DNA from: Irpex lacteus
Lineage: Eukaryota; Basidiomycota; Agaricomycetes; Polyporales; Irpicaceae
Direction: 5' to 3'
Assembly: GCA_001986395.2 (NCBI GenBank)
Contig: MQVO02000001.1
Span: 558,001-622,000 of the forward strand
DNA: 64,000 bases
Shown: positions 1 to 12,719 of the stretch, piece after piece
Numbering within the stretch: the first letter of the stretch is position 1
How the letters are laid out: each line of letters opens with the position of its first letter
Notes under the pieces: model-generated
Told to the model about the DNA's origin: nothing
Databases searched by the model: none
The model's input: only the letters and a program-made list of their open reading frames with translations
Made by a program: the position numbers and the translations under genes

Positions 1-3000
1 AGAGGATGAGTTCAGGCTCTTCGTCACGGTCGCCCGATCGATGACTCACTGGAAGGTAAAACCTAAACGCATCGCCGAGCAAGTTACGAGTTAGTGAACG
101 CATTCACATCATTGCGAGACCATTCGTACGATTGCGAAGAGTATGTTGGTGTGCATATAGCCTTTGCGGATAGCAAGACCCGTCGTGCTGCCACCTGAGC
201 GGCCACCTGGCCGCTCAGGAGGACAGTACAAGGTACATCGCATGTGCATAGACTGCCTTTGAAGGATAAACCGTGCATGTACGCCGTAAGTGCGAATACG
301 CCACCAGAAACCGAGCCCGAGAAACTGCCGCACGGAATGACGGTGCGCAAGGCGGGTAGGTTGCCTCGTCTATACTGCGTCCGAGGATAGATGGTTCGGG
401 CTTCGCATCAAGATGGATAAGCCCAGTATGTACTTATCCTCAAGTGATAAGTGTCGGTCCCGATGAATGGTACATGGGATGCGGAGAATCTTCGTGGCTG
501 GGACGATGAAGGAATAGGCAACATTGATAGACGTGTGTATGTTGGTTCTGAACCGCTCAGGCTCCCATAGGACGTGGGAGTTCCCCATGAACGGCCAGTA
601 ATCCTGCATGGGATACTGTTTCCGTGATGATAGGACGGGACCTCAGGTTGGGAAGTGACTTCGAGGCAGCTGGAAGTGCGGGATGAGATCTTAAAGCTGC
701 ATTGAAACCATTGAACGTACCGAGGTCAAGATCCCACAGTCGGTCATAAGGACGGGTCACCAGCTTCGGAGACGATATTGTACGCTGCATCGCGGTCAAT
801 ATGGAGCCACGGACCAATGAGACTTCACTCTATCATATCCTGGCGGTGAATCATAGTCACTCGGAGACATCTCCTGTGACCCAACCCTTGCCTAAAGCGA
901 CATGGCATCAGCTCATATCCTAGACTCAGATTTCGAGCAACGGCAACAATGATGAGCATACATACAGGCAGATTTAATTTAACAATACGGTGCAAGCAAT
1001 AGTCAGCTACCAGCCTGAAAATATGATCAGTACGTGAAGTGTAGATATTGGATGAACTGACCTATTAGAAAGCAGCCTCTCACGTCCAATCACGAGCCAA
1101 CTGCCTGAGAGAGCAACTTCCTGGCGATGCATTCCTCCAATACGGTCGCAATATACACTGTCGGAATGTTTCGGCGGGATCGAATCAGACTTGTCAAATT
1201 CCCAGCAGGCTCAACTGTTCTTCAGCCCGAACGACGCGCAGGTATTGGGCCCTGTCAACGTGAGAAGGGTCATCCAGCACGCAGTAAACAGCGACCTAAA
1301 ACATGCGGACCCTATACCGGAATGACCGAAGCCACCGTGAATTAGACTTCAGCCTTCCAGATGCCGCTGCCTTGGGCTTTTACGCACTCTTTGGCTCATG
1401 CACTACTTATCGTCCGGGAGCGGTGTCTTTATATGCGTAAGAAGAGCGAGGATAAGTTCATAAGAATGGTTAGACTGGTATGCAGGCTCACCATTTTGAC
1501 CGTTTCCAACGCGCGACGATCATGATTTTGAAAGAAACGTACGGCAGCTCGATACGAGTCCGCGGACGCGTTCTTCGTGTTCCTACAATACCGAACGTTG
1601 TGCGATATGTCTCCGTATGTTTGACAAAAACTTCTTTGGCTATTCCTGGGCCGTGTGAGGTACGTACGCATCAGTTGCCCGAGGACGTCTAGTCCAGGTT
1701 TACGGAAGAGATGCCACGGACGGTCTGTCCAATCATCCAATGAGTCGTGCAGACTAGCGTCCCAAGTACAGCGCTCCTCATTCATTATGGGCCGAGGAGC
1801 ATTGTACTTAGCCATCCAGTCTCAAGGGTTACAACAGTCATGCAGATGGTCGTGGTCGAAGTCCACGAGGGCGACTGATGACGATGACGAGGATGTCGGC
1901 CTCCGAAACAGGAAATAACCGACTTCGCTACGGCGGTCATTGATCTTGCCTGTTACTCTCATGTTCATTGACATTTCGCTTTCCGATTGGAGGACAACAT
2001 ACACAGCATATCGAGCATAGGTATTCAATATTCATGCCTCAACACAGAGAAAGTCGTTAAGTAAGTTATCCAAGCTCAGCTGGAAGATTACTACTTACAA
2101 TCCTACAGGTGATTAAGTTGGTCACCGTATCTGGTCTCGACCAAGTATTCAACGTCTAGAGTGGTCGATATATCCTCAAACACCTTCGAATGCTGCTCAT
2201 GCTCACCTGCAGGGCGTCCGGAGTGAGATCGGTGAGCAAAGCAAGGGGCGGTAGCTCTCGAGACAGCTGGATAATCGCCTTCCCAGTCCACGTTTGACAT
2301 AAGAAAGTCCATGTTCTTCGTAAACATTGCACACAACTTCGACCTTCTTCCACGATATTGGTCGGGACGCTCGATACTGCCTCCTACTGTCTCTCGTATA
2401 TGACAAGAAGTGCGACAACGTACAGACAACCCGCTCTCTTTACGTCAAGAAAACACGAGTCCAGTCCGTGCTCCTCTTCTCTGTCTTTACGAAACCTTAT
2501 CTCCGTCTCCTATGATTAGCAGCCTATGATAGGTCACTTTGTCAAGGCTTTACAGATACATGACTTCTTATGGCTGGGCGGTTGGTGCACAAACGGTAAC
2601 TTTCACTTCATCTACACCTTCGTTAGGCCCGACATCCGGATCGTCCGTCGTTCAACCATCCACTAGGATATCTCGTGTATACACACGGGTATCTTTCAAG
2701 TTACCTTCACTGCGCCGGAAGGCCGACAGAACCCGCGTCCGAAGCTCTCATGCATTTCTGCGTTTTAGGCAGGCGGTAGGGAATCCGCTGTGGTAAGGCA
2801 AAATCAGGTTGATCTACCATTCCAGATAGTGGTCTAGATTCATGAACATTTCAAGTCTTTCCAGGACAACGAGAAGCAGTGCATCGATAATCACGTTGCA
2901 GCGTACCACTGCCCAATCGCATCAAAGATATCCAGTCGTACACGCGGCGTTCGCAGTCTCCCGAGTAGGAGGTGAGACCGGTGAGTACCTGGGTCAAGGG

Positions 3001-6000
3001 CATTCCCCTCAATATGACGAACTAAGTAGGTCTTGTAGGGGTATATGCTTCCTGGCCAATCACCCTCTGGCATTCTACGGTCTCTCAACAATTGAGCGGT
3101 CATGTAACCACGACTGCATCTACGCGTCGTTGATATCCTAGACAGTCTAATCATGGGTAAGTATGACACTATGATCGCTGATTCCCCTTCCTCCCCTCCT
3201 AGGAGCTATGTCCTAAGCTGGCGTATTACATCTCAATATGCGCGCATACCTGCAAGCTCAAACACCATACTGTACTTACTGGCCGGCGCACGGCGATACG
3301 CCTGCCCACATCACTGTCAGATAGAACTGTCTGCTGTCGATCTGATAACTCACTCTTCGCCATCCTCCGAACCAGTAAGTACTTATCGACTATGACACAA
3401 GGACTTATACGTGTGTCATATCTGACACATCCTCCCCTTAGCCCCTCATGAGCGCATGAGCACCGAGTGCTGGTGGTGTACGGTTCCCCGTTCGAGGGGC
3501 TTGAAAGCCGACGTGCTTCTCCTGTCCCGTCACCAGCTTGTCTCCTTGGCCAATAGATATCGTTCAGTGATCGTCCGGTTGTCCGAGAATGAAGCATCGA
3601 TGAAGCACAGACAATTGAGTTAGTAGCTATGTTCGGGGCTTGGCAAGCTCACCCTCGTCCTTTCCGACATACATCCGCATTGCACCCCTTCCATCACCCT
3701 GCTCACGATTGTTGGGTCCCAATACCCGTCAATGAAAGAGTGAGTAAGTACCTCAATGAAAAGGTGAATATGTACCTTTTTCTCAGCTCTCCACTCTTTC
3801 AGCCTTTCGAGATCAGGAACAAGGAACACAACGAGGTACAGCGAACTCATCGATATCTCCACTCAGTCCCCTTCCCTCCGCTTCCTCTGAGCCTCTTGAA
3901 TCACATCATGGAGAGCTTCTGGGATCGGGGAGCGAGTCTATCATACAGTAATCAGTACGCGAGGCATTAACGTGCCGTGGTCGGGGTTTTCCGATCGTAG
4001 CCTAAGTACGTGCTGATCAAAGTGTACCTCTTTGACAGTTGCTCTACTATACCACGCGACGCGCATGATGTCTCAGCGGGCTACATGTGAGTTGACTATA
4101 CCTGTGCTATCCGTGATGTATAGTCTCATCGTGACCGTCAGCGCAGTTGCAACCTTTCATGGCGTTAGCGTATTGTTGGTACTGGGCCATCCATGCGCAT
4201 GTGCCACCGTCCATGGATGATATCTCGATGCGAGCTCAAGTTGGGCAGTGCTTCAGTGGTATTTCCAGTGATACCAATCAACACATGTGTCCTCCTCGAG
4301 CGGATATGAACGTCTAACACTGCCATCTCGTGCTTTCGATGGCCAAGCTTGATGATGATGTGATGCGGCTTCATATCCGCTCCGGTAAGCCTCAAACCCG
4401 TACTCTCCACGCTATCTCGACCGCGCCGTAGATCCAACTGGCCTAGTCTATTTTCTTGCACAAAGCGGAACAGCGGTGAGTTTGATTGCATTTCGCTTCT
4501 TTGTACTTTACATCGCATGCGCACTGGCATACAGCCTTTATTTGCTGTTTAGGGCTTTGTCTATCCGATACCTGGATCATCCTAGGTATGCGCCAGATGC
4601 CACTTCCCGTCTCGTGGAACTTTTTTCACTCATAGACATAGACAAGTACAAACCAGGCGATGGATAAGTGGTAAGTGGTTAAGACCCTTAACTTACAGCC
4701 TCCGCTTCGAGGAGCCTTCGGTCAGTCTTGTCTCGAATACGTCTCCGAATCATTGCCTCCTTGCGCTCCCAGTACACCTAGACGGCGCGGTGGGAATACA
4801 GTAATGTTCACCTACTCCTCTCGGCCACACGTCGAAGTAGTCTCGCATTAATTCCATCGAAGGGGCCATACTAACACTCCCACTCCAAAACGCACATAGC
4901 ACATATCTCCAGGACTTACACCGGTAACTTGCTTACTCTACCGTACGTGGTGAACGTGTTCGGGTAGTGGCTGCGGCATTGATACACGTGTGGAGATTTC
5001 GACAACGTTTCCAAGCCTCCACCGCCCGTCGATCCCAATCCAGCCACGGTCTAGTTACACTCTGCAGCGGACTCGGAAGGCTATTCGATGCATCAGCATG
5101 GCGTGGCGAGTACGAGATGCTCATAGCCAGATAACTCCCGCTCCGTCCGCGGGCAGGCTACGGAGATGGAATAACAAACGCGTTGGCTGGTTCGGTACGA
5201 CGGGCCAGAGTCCGAGGCCGTTGTTCATATCAGCGAGGTACGCGAAGATGAGACAGCTTGCACGCAGCGGAAGAACGAAATCGCTCTCAATCTTCACCGT
5301 CAGAATCATCGAGTCCTTTGTCGCCGCCCCGCCAGAATCGAGTCGGTCGGTCTAGACGCCACCGCCGATGTTCCAGAGCTTTATAGCTTAAAAAGCACTG
5401 CTGAGACGTTTGTTTTTGTCTTCCGGAATAGTGTTGTCCGTGCGTGCTTGCCGGGTAGAGCCTGATAGTACTGGAATGCATGTGTGCGGTGAGCGAGGAA
5501 CGTGTTTGTTGGCCTGGTATGTACGTAAGGGTCGGGATCTTCAAATACGATCATGAGTGTGCAAGCAAGTAATTTTAACAAGGGATTGCGTTTGTTGTAG
5601 TGAGTCACAGGTACTCGTACTCAGGAAGCCCAGCTCAGCTGTACGATGTTAGTGTGAGTCCGAGTCATGCCCGGAACTGCTTCCACACGTCCCTCGTCTT
5701 CGAACGCACCCAATCTCAACTCTACCTGACCATTGAGCAGGGAATCACGGCCAAAGTCCGCATCGTCCGAGTCCGTTCGCTTCTTCCTTGCATACATTCA
5801 TCCGTGCATCACCCCTGCGTGATACAGTAATTCTGAATTCTGGCTGGTTTATGCCGGTGTTTGTCACGGTGCAGTGCAAGGCAAATGCAAGGGACACAAG
5901 GGCCGGGAGGTTGCCTGAAATTTGGAACGAAGGCAATGATCAGGGCCGTTTGCATGTCCCTTCGACTGCTTACCTACGACAATCAAGTCAGACAAGTTAT

Positions 6001-6991
6001 CTAGTATTTGTATGGACCTTACAGTATGATCAAAATCTGCAAGGCACGGTACAGCATGATCATGACCACATACTTACGAGAACCTCACAAGCTCCGCTGA
6101 TACCGTACCTTCCAGCAACAATCGGAATTCGCGTCCATTGATCATGATGCCCAGAGTCTGGACCGAGGACTCACGTTGTGGAGTTGCTCATTCCCTTCTT
6201 CGGTAATCGTTCCCGCTCAAACCTCGCTGTAATGGTACCGGTATCGATGACGTCACTATACCCGCATTGCTGTACTGTATTGCCACTTATTGCCAGTGTG
6301 TGGCTGACCTCAGTCATCGTCGATTCGCATTCACATGCATATCTCCATGAGCACGAAAGGTCTGCAGCTTTCCAGAACGTGTGAGGTACACCCGGTGACG
6401 ATGTGAAAACGTGAAGGAAGAAAGGACAAGTCCGTGGCCACGAGTCGATAAGCCTAAGCATAAGCATAAGTCCAAAACGGAACATAACATAACTCAGCTG
6501 GAAGGTACATGAGCTGTAGCATATGTTGTGGCTGCTGGCACTAGTGCCGTCTTTGAATTGTACGGTCAAAGCGTTTTGAAAGAACAACGTTCATTTCATC
6601 TTTGCGATCTCACTAGTACTAGCCCACCCCTTAATGCAAAGACTAGTGTGACGTCAAGCTACAAGAAAGACAAAAACAAAGGGTATACCTCTTTGCTCTG
6701 CGATCTCTTTGTCTCAGTACACGATAGATGAATATGAGAACAGAGCTATTGGTGCCCGAATCGTGTGTGTGTACCTCGTCGTGAATTAGTACTTGGTGGC
6801 TTTTCAGTAGCTTGAACCCACGGTCATCTCCGCCCACGCCATTGGACCTCCTTTTGTCCAATGTCGTCGTAGCACGCACAGTGCGTACCTACCGTGCACA
6901 CGCATCCACCAATTGCGAATATCCAGTACACAATATATCGCCTCTCGAACTGTTTTCGACATACGTGGGTAAATGTGAAATACGCACGGGG
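1..6991. other. Gene-poor left flank, no supported gene
   Basis: I find no convincing coding region here. Open frames are short, overlap on both strands and resemble no family I know. Many splice-donor-like strings (gtaagt, gtgagt and their complements) are present, but no chain of them could be joined into a coherent protein. No tRNA, rRNA or tandem array was recognised. This DNA joins directly to 25271 onward once the transposon and one copy of its target duplication are removed. Confidence 0.6.
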
Positions 6992-6999
6992 ACATCGGG
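6992..6999. repeat. Left target-site duplication ACATCGGG
   Basis: The 8 bp ACATCGGG directly abut the first base of the left terminal inverted repeat. They recur in the same orientation immediately after the right TIR at 25263-25270. An 8-bp duplication is, as I recall, what KDZ/Zisupton-type elements make on insertion. Confidence 0.93.
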
Positions 7000-7354
7000 C
7001 ACCTCAGGGACAACCATCACTCCGCGTCTAATCGCTCATAGACCCCTTGCTGCGTGTATGATAAGGTGCTCCCCGTCCGCCATCACTCCAGATTGATGCA
7101 GCGCGTCGCCCAAATCGGGTATTGTCCGACGTATCCCCGCCCTTTATTTACTCGCGTTGTGCCTTCCCTCTTCGTCGAGAGATCCTCCCGTCCTCCACAC
7201 GATGTCTCCCGCCCTCCTCTCATTCTTCTCCCTCTTCCTTCCCGCCGATAATTACTGCTGTTATCCATCATCCCTCGCGCTCTACATCACGTGGCCACGT
7301 CCAGATCTGTTCTCGTTCGCCGTAGCATCAATATATTTGTTTCGTTGTACCACC
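7000..7354 (+). repeat. Left terminal inverted repeat, 355 bp
   Basis: This repeat pairs base for base, without gaps, with 24908-25262 read on the other strand (paired positions sum to 32262). I see only two mismatches, one near 7199 and one near 7340. It ends 8 bp before the transposase ATG at 7362, so the transposase core promoter must lie inside the repeat. Both copies contain the frame that produces near-identical short ORFs at the two ends; those ORFs are by-products of the repeat, not genes. Confidence 0.95.
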
Positions 7355-7361
7355 GTTCGAC

Positions 7362-10300
7362 ATGGCCCCTCTCACAGCTCGAGATCAGTCACTTGCTCAC
7401 TCTGGCATGGGCCAGCAGGTGGATTCTCCTCGGAAACGCAGACGGTATCAGAGGAAGAACGAGAAGGAAGCAGTGGATACTATGGGTAAAACTGCTCGGC
7501 TTCAGGATCTTCGTCAGAAAATGGCTGCATTAACGGCAGGGACTAGTAACAGAGGGCCCCCTCTAGAGGTTCAAGGATCGGATGGAGAGTTGGACAAGGT
7601 TGGTCAGAGTAGCAACCTTGAAGAATCCGGAGGTCTAGGGGAGTCGAGAGCACTTGGATCTGTCCCAGATGAAACCCGCCCGCCTTGCCCCACGAGCGAT
7701 ACCCCGCATTTGCCTAGCGAGGGACAGAAGAGATCAAGGCATCTTGAACAGGAGGTTCGTGTTGCGCGGTTCTTTGAGCGGTGGCAGGCCATTCTACCCA
7801 GTATGCAACAACCTCTTATGCAATATCAACGGGAGACTATCTGTCAGCCCACCGCGGCTACATTCACGCTTCGCAGCAACTTATGCGGTAATGAAGACTG
7901 CATGATGTCCAGTAAGGAGATCGTCATGTTATTCTGGGACCGTGAGTGTCATGAAACAATACCAGGACCGGTATACTTACCCACGTATTTTACAGACTTC
8001 GAAACACACCGAATCTCGTTCTGCGCCTGCAAAACGCTGCAAGAAAGCCTCGTTAGGAGTGGTATGTTTCCCACAGCTCCCGTGGACCCACAAATGGCAG
8101 TATCTGTGGATCTCCTTGAATTCTACTTCGCTCTCTTCCAACGTTCTGGTGATGCCATCACTGCTGTTGCGGGAGCCCTCCACGCCTTCTACGAACGGAA
8201 AGGTTTCCCTGTTAACAATGCAAAGGTGCGGCTCGAACTTTATGTAGCTAGTTATATGTGCGCATCTGAAATTTGTCAGGGAGAACCAATCCGCGATCCG
8301 TTCCGAAAAACCCTCTCTCATGCCGTACAGTGGTATGATGTCCTCCGAATCCGGATAGAGCGTGCTGCCGAGGCTGCGGTACATCACGTTAAGCAGGCAT
8401 TGGCCCGCAGAAGTGAGTGTGCCGCAGTCGGAGGATCAGACGGAAAGTTCTCTACTAAGCAGGAGACTCCACTACTCACTCGAGCTCTCGACTTGGCCAC
8501 TACGAAGATTGCTCCACCGGCGTCGATATCAGGCCCTTCGAAGTCTGAAGCTGCTGCTGCACAATGCGCCTTCATTTTGCAAGACCGTTGTCCTGCGTGT
8601 TTTGGCGGGAATACCTTTGGGCAACCATTATCTGCGTGAGTCTGCTGTTGCCTCACTGGAGTGCCAGAGCGTCGCTTCTTACAATGGATCGGACAGAGGC
8701 GGCGATATTCATGTAGCAGTTGATGCTAGTTTCAGCCATCGACACTTGCGTCGGGCAGGCGATACCCCTGCTTTCTTTGAACCCACGTATATCCTCTCAA
8801 AGGCCTACGTGGACGCTGTGGGAATCCGTATAGAGCAACTTCGAAGAAAATCTCCGAAATCTACCTACGTCCCCAAGTTGCCGGATAACATCGTTGACTT
8901 GTGTGCATCTGGGCTTGTCGCGGCTGATCCTTCGAAGACGAAAACCGATAACTCGATCTTCGATGACACTGCCTTAGCTGCCCTCGTATGCCGGCATGAA
9001 ATACCTCTATTCGTTGCCAACATTGATACACCGGGAGAGCAGCAGAAGTATGCTATTGCTCTCGTTGAGTATCTATTTTCTCTTCTCCCGTCACACGCAA
9101 CTGTTACCGTATTCTACGATATTGGCTGCGTCTTAGATCGGAGCGTGAACCAGGTGTGTTATGCATTCATTGCTTGAGCCTGCTCTGACTAATGACATAG
9201 TATCCTATCTTGCCTCCACACATCACGGTGAGGCTGGGATGGGCAACTTCCGCGATGCACTCATACACACATGAGTGGGCTTGTCAGCTTCATTACGGCC
9301 CACGTTTCCAACCAGGTCTTTCGTTGACATGTGGAGAGTGTGTTGAGCGCCTTTGGTCCAGACTGAGGATTATCATTGGAGTAACACGCACCTCCGCAGT
9401 GAGTAGTATCTTTCTAACAACATGGCATGCATTCTCACGAGATTACTAGCGATCCCGCAGATTATGGATAATCGACAGACAGGTGAAATCAATCGGGTAT
9501 TCCGCCCGCGAGGACCTAGCGATGTGTCTGAAGCGTCGTGTTGCACGAGCAGACAAACAGTATCTGCAATATGCTAACGAGCTAGCTACATGTGGTGCAA
9601 CAGAGACTGAGCTTCGTCAGGAGTGGTCCTCTCAAAAGGCTGACCAAACCTCCATACGAAAGCGTAAGTATGTCCCTGACAGACGATGACTTAAGTCTTA
9701 TAGTACAGCACCTTATGCTGACGCTTCTTCAGACGCCCCTGCACGCCTCAAAAAAGAGTTGGACTCGGTTTTGGCCTTGCAGGCTGAAGTCGAGAAGCTG
9801 GATTCGACCATCTCTACAGCTCGCACACAGGTTCTGGCTGCTGATGCTTCGTCGAAGGCATCTGAAACACTTCAAGCACTCCGCCAGTCGCATGGTGCTC
9901 TGACCCGTCGTGTCGAGGAATTATTCTCATCATTAAACGTGAGCCACTCCTATCCTGATCTCATCGGAGTGCCGCGGGATGTTATGCGCCTGCTTCTTCT
10001 GGCTCGCGATTTGAAACTCAATATCCGCAAGCGTGCTGCTGCCAACTTTATGGAGTGGGACCGGCTTAGCCAGGCATGTGGGGGAGCCGGAGCAGCTTTA
10101 GGTGATTTTATCCTCACATGTATTCTTGATACTACTCGTTGACAATACATCTGCTATAGGCACAAAGCTACATCAGGAGACACGCCAGAGTATAATGAAG
10201 CGCAAGCCAGCACTCATCGCCGCTATAAAGAAATTCAATGAGTACTGCGATCAGCTACGGAAGATCCAACCTCTGCCGCGAGATGTTCATCTTCCTGAAC

Positions 10301-12035
10301 GTCTACCAACAGATCTCTCGCTATTACGCGATCATCCTTCGTTTATGCAGGATGTATGGATCGCTCCCACTCCCGGGCAGCAGCCCCCGCGCTGGTTGGA
10401 AGACGTAGAAGTTCGAAAAGGAGTGCACGCTATGCACAAGAGGGACAGGAGTCTTGAAGAGCGTCGACGGTGCGGATCGGAAGCCGACAACATGTGTTGT
10501 TGGTTCGGGAAAGAGCTCATGGCCCTTGAGATTGCCATACATCTTCCGGAGAGTGAGTGGCCCATGCACAAATACTATAGGATCCAACCGTTTAACAGTA
10601 CGAGGTAGATGTCTTATATGTTCCACAGTTACAGCAGCGGCGCCAGGAACTTATGAGTCGTATGACCAAGTGGAAGACTCTGCTGGTCTCTCAAATCCGT
10701 TACGACTCGCATGTTACCGCAGCGAACGCAGTCATCCAACGGCTGCACGTTGACGATACATCCCTGACTCCGTTGACATGGGTACCCATTCAGCGCTTCA
10801 CCGAAGAGACACTTGGCCTAGCAAGCTTACAGCAAGATGATGATGCCGACGAGTTTGATAGGAGAAGCGAAGGCCGTGACTCAGATCTAGAGTCACTATA
10901 CACAGATGCCGAGGTTGTCGACACGGAGGAGGCTCTATTAGACGATTTCGTCGGGGAAATCGCTGAGGATGAGGAAGGTAAGAGAACGCGTATCCTGTCG
11001 ATCGTTGTTCTAATGAATATGCAGAGTACCCAACCTTCGTATATGATAATTCCGCACAACCGGCTGCATCTGACTTGGAGTCCACAGTAGGTAGAGAACA
11101 CGATGATTACGCTCCTACACCTCGCTACCAAGGGCCACAAGACGGTTGTACTCGCGCCGAAACTGTGCCTGTAAGCCTATTCTATTCATTGCCTGGAAAA
11201 ATAGGTGATGACGTTTATATCCATAGGGGGGGTTATCAGCCGATCTCTGCACAGATATCCTGACAACTCAATATCCTTCACCCACTCACATCGACCTACC
11301 GCGAAAGCGATGCGCCGATAGACTTAATGGTATTCGCGGGATATTTCTCTCAGCTATTGATATCGCCCGTCTTGCCAACCGCACCGCTTGGATCAACGAC
11401 ACATGCATCAACGAGTGCGCAACGATGCTATACGAGCTTTATCACCATCCACTCAATCCCCCAGTGGCAACATTCTCCTCATATATCTTCACGCTCCTGA
11501 CACATCCCGATCCAAATATGTTAAAAAGATGTGCCAAGCCAGCATGTTACTGGGAGCGTGACCTGTGGGTTATCCCCCGTCATCGGCAATCTCACTGGAC
11601 CTTGGTCATAGTGGTGGTGTCCACACGGCAGATCCTTACCTTCGACAGCTTCGGCGATCGCGATTCGTGGCAACAAGATACCAAAGTACGTAGTCTCAGT
11701 GCACCCTTGTCGAGGCTTTGATCTGATATCTGTATAGGACACCTTGGCCCTCCTACGGGAACTTAGCTCGATGGGACAAGTGTCACTGCCAGCTGATGGA
11801 TGGGTATCAATGCCGTTGAACGTAATGTCACTCTTGACTTCACTGGTACGACCTCACGCTCACATCTATACAGATGCAACGTCTACAAACCAATTCGTAC
11901 GATTGTGGTATCTGGGTTTTGGCAGCTATGAGCGCAGTCTATCGAGGATTCCACATAACAGGAGTCCGAGAAAATGAGATCGGGAGATTTCGTCAGGTTC
12001 TCTTATACCATGTTTCCATGTTGCCTCTTCAATGA
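7362..12035 (+). CDS. KDZ transposase fused to C-terminal Ulp1/C48-type protease
   Basis: This is the transposase expected to cut and paste the element. Eleven exons: 7362-8635, 8697-9153, 9201-9398, 9450-9663, 9709-10101, 10160-10552, 10609-10977, 11025-11170, 11227-11685, 11738-11821 and 11874-12035. They sum to 4,149 nt, or 1,382 residues. A basic patch (residues 23-32) may be a nuclear signal. A cysteine cluster near residue 175 and the CPACFGG motif (410-416) are typical KDZ CxC features. The likely acidic catalytic residues are D428/D433 in DIHVAVDASFSHRH, D566 in YDIGCVLDRS, and E623/E626 in GECVERLWSR. A coiled-coil-rich stretch and an acidic linker follow. The last third is a SUMO-protease-like domain with H1271 (HWTLV), D1288 (FDSFG), Q1334 and C1340 (TNSYDCGIW). 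The ATG was chosen because it lies just inside the TIR and opens the long exon. Every junction keeps frame, so the gene looks intact. Ulp1 domains are known companions of fungal KDZ proteins; the single-polypeptide fusion is inferred from splice phase. Confidence 0.92.
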
Positions 12036-12719
12036 TTAAGTACTTATCAAACTCGACCGGTCGGTACGGGACGATGGGTATGTGAAGTAAATGTAAATAA
12101 GTAAAAAAAGAACTATCTTAACCTTGCAGTGCGTAAAAACCTACGACCAGCTGACTCAATAGTCGAATACGTTCGACGTTACGAGGCTTTCGGGAAGAAA
12201 TTGAGACACAAATAACAAAGTTACTCTTCAGGCGTTCAAGACAACTGAGCTACGCGCCCGATATTGAGCGCAAAGTTGAACACCATATGATGGAAAGTAT
12301 CCTCCATCAGCATCACCACTATCTCAATTCTCTGCATCAAACGTTTCCCACCTCCTTTTCTTCTCTGAACTATATCACGCATATTGTTTTCCTGTTTCGT
12401 TTTATCTCCTCCGGGAATTCCATTAGCATGCGGCCTTGGTGAGAAAGTCACGCGTGGCAGAGAACCATCTACCGCATGGTACGTCGTTGCACGATGTTTG
12501 TGGAGGAATCGTACTGACATCGTGACGGATTTATTCAACTAGTGTTCTTTGTGTATTTACTCTGCTTTTGCCTTCCGATGGATGTAGGTCTTCAAACAAT
12601 TTCAAGTATCAGGAGTACGAATCTCAATCATATCTTGGCAGACTATCCGATGGTAAAGTGTTATTCTCGTGGCGCGTACTGACAAACGTAGATCTCGACA
12701 GCTCTTCTAATCAGACGAT
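12036..12719. other. Intergenic spacer inside the element
   Basis: Between the transposase stop and the next ATG I see no coding exon. It presumably holds the 3' end of the transposase transcript and the promoter of the second gene. The reverse-strand open frame at 12236-12538 has no recognisable features. Confidence 0.5.

Noticed and set aside
8413..8462. Intron-like GTGAGT...CAG segment in transposase exon 1
   Set aside because: It is 50 nt, so removing it would break the frame into the CPACFGG motif. The frame is open through it.
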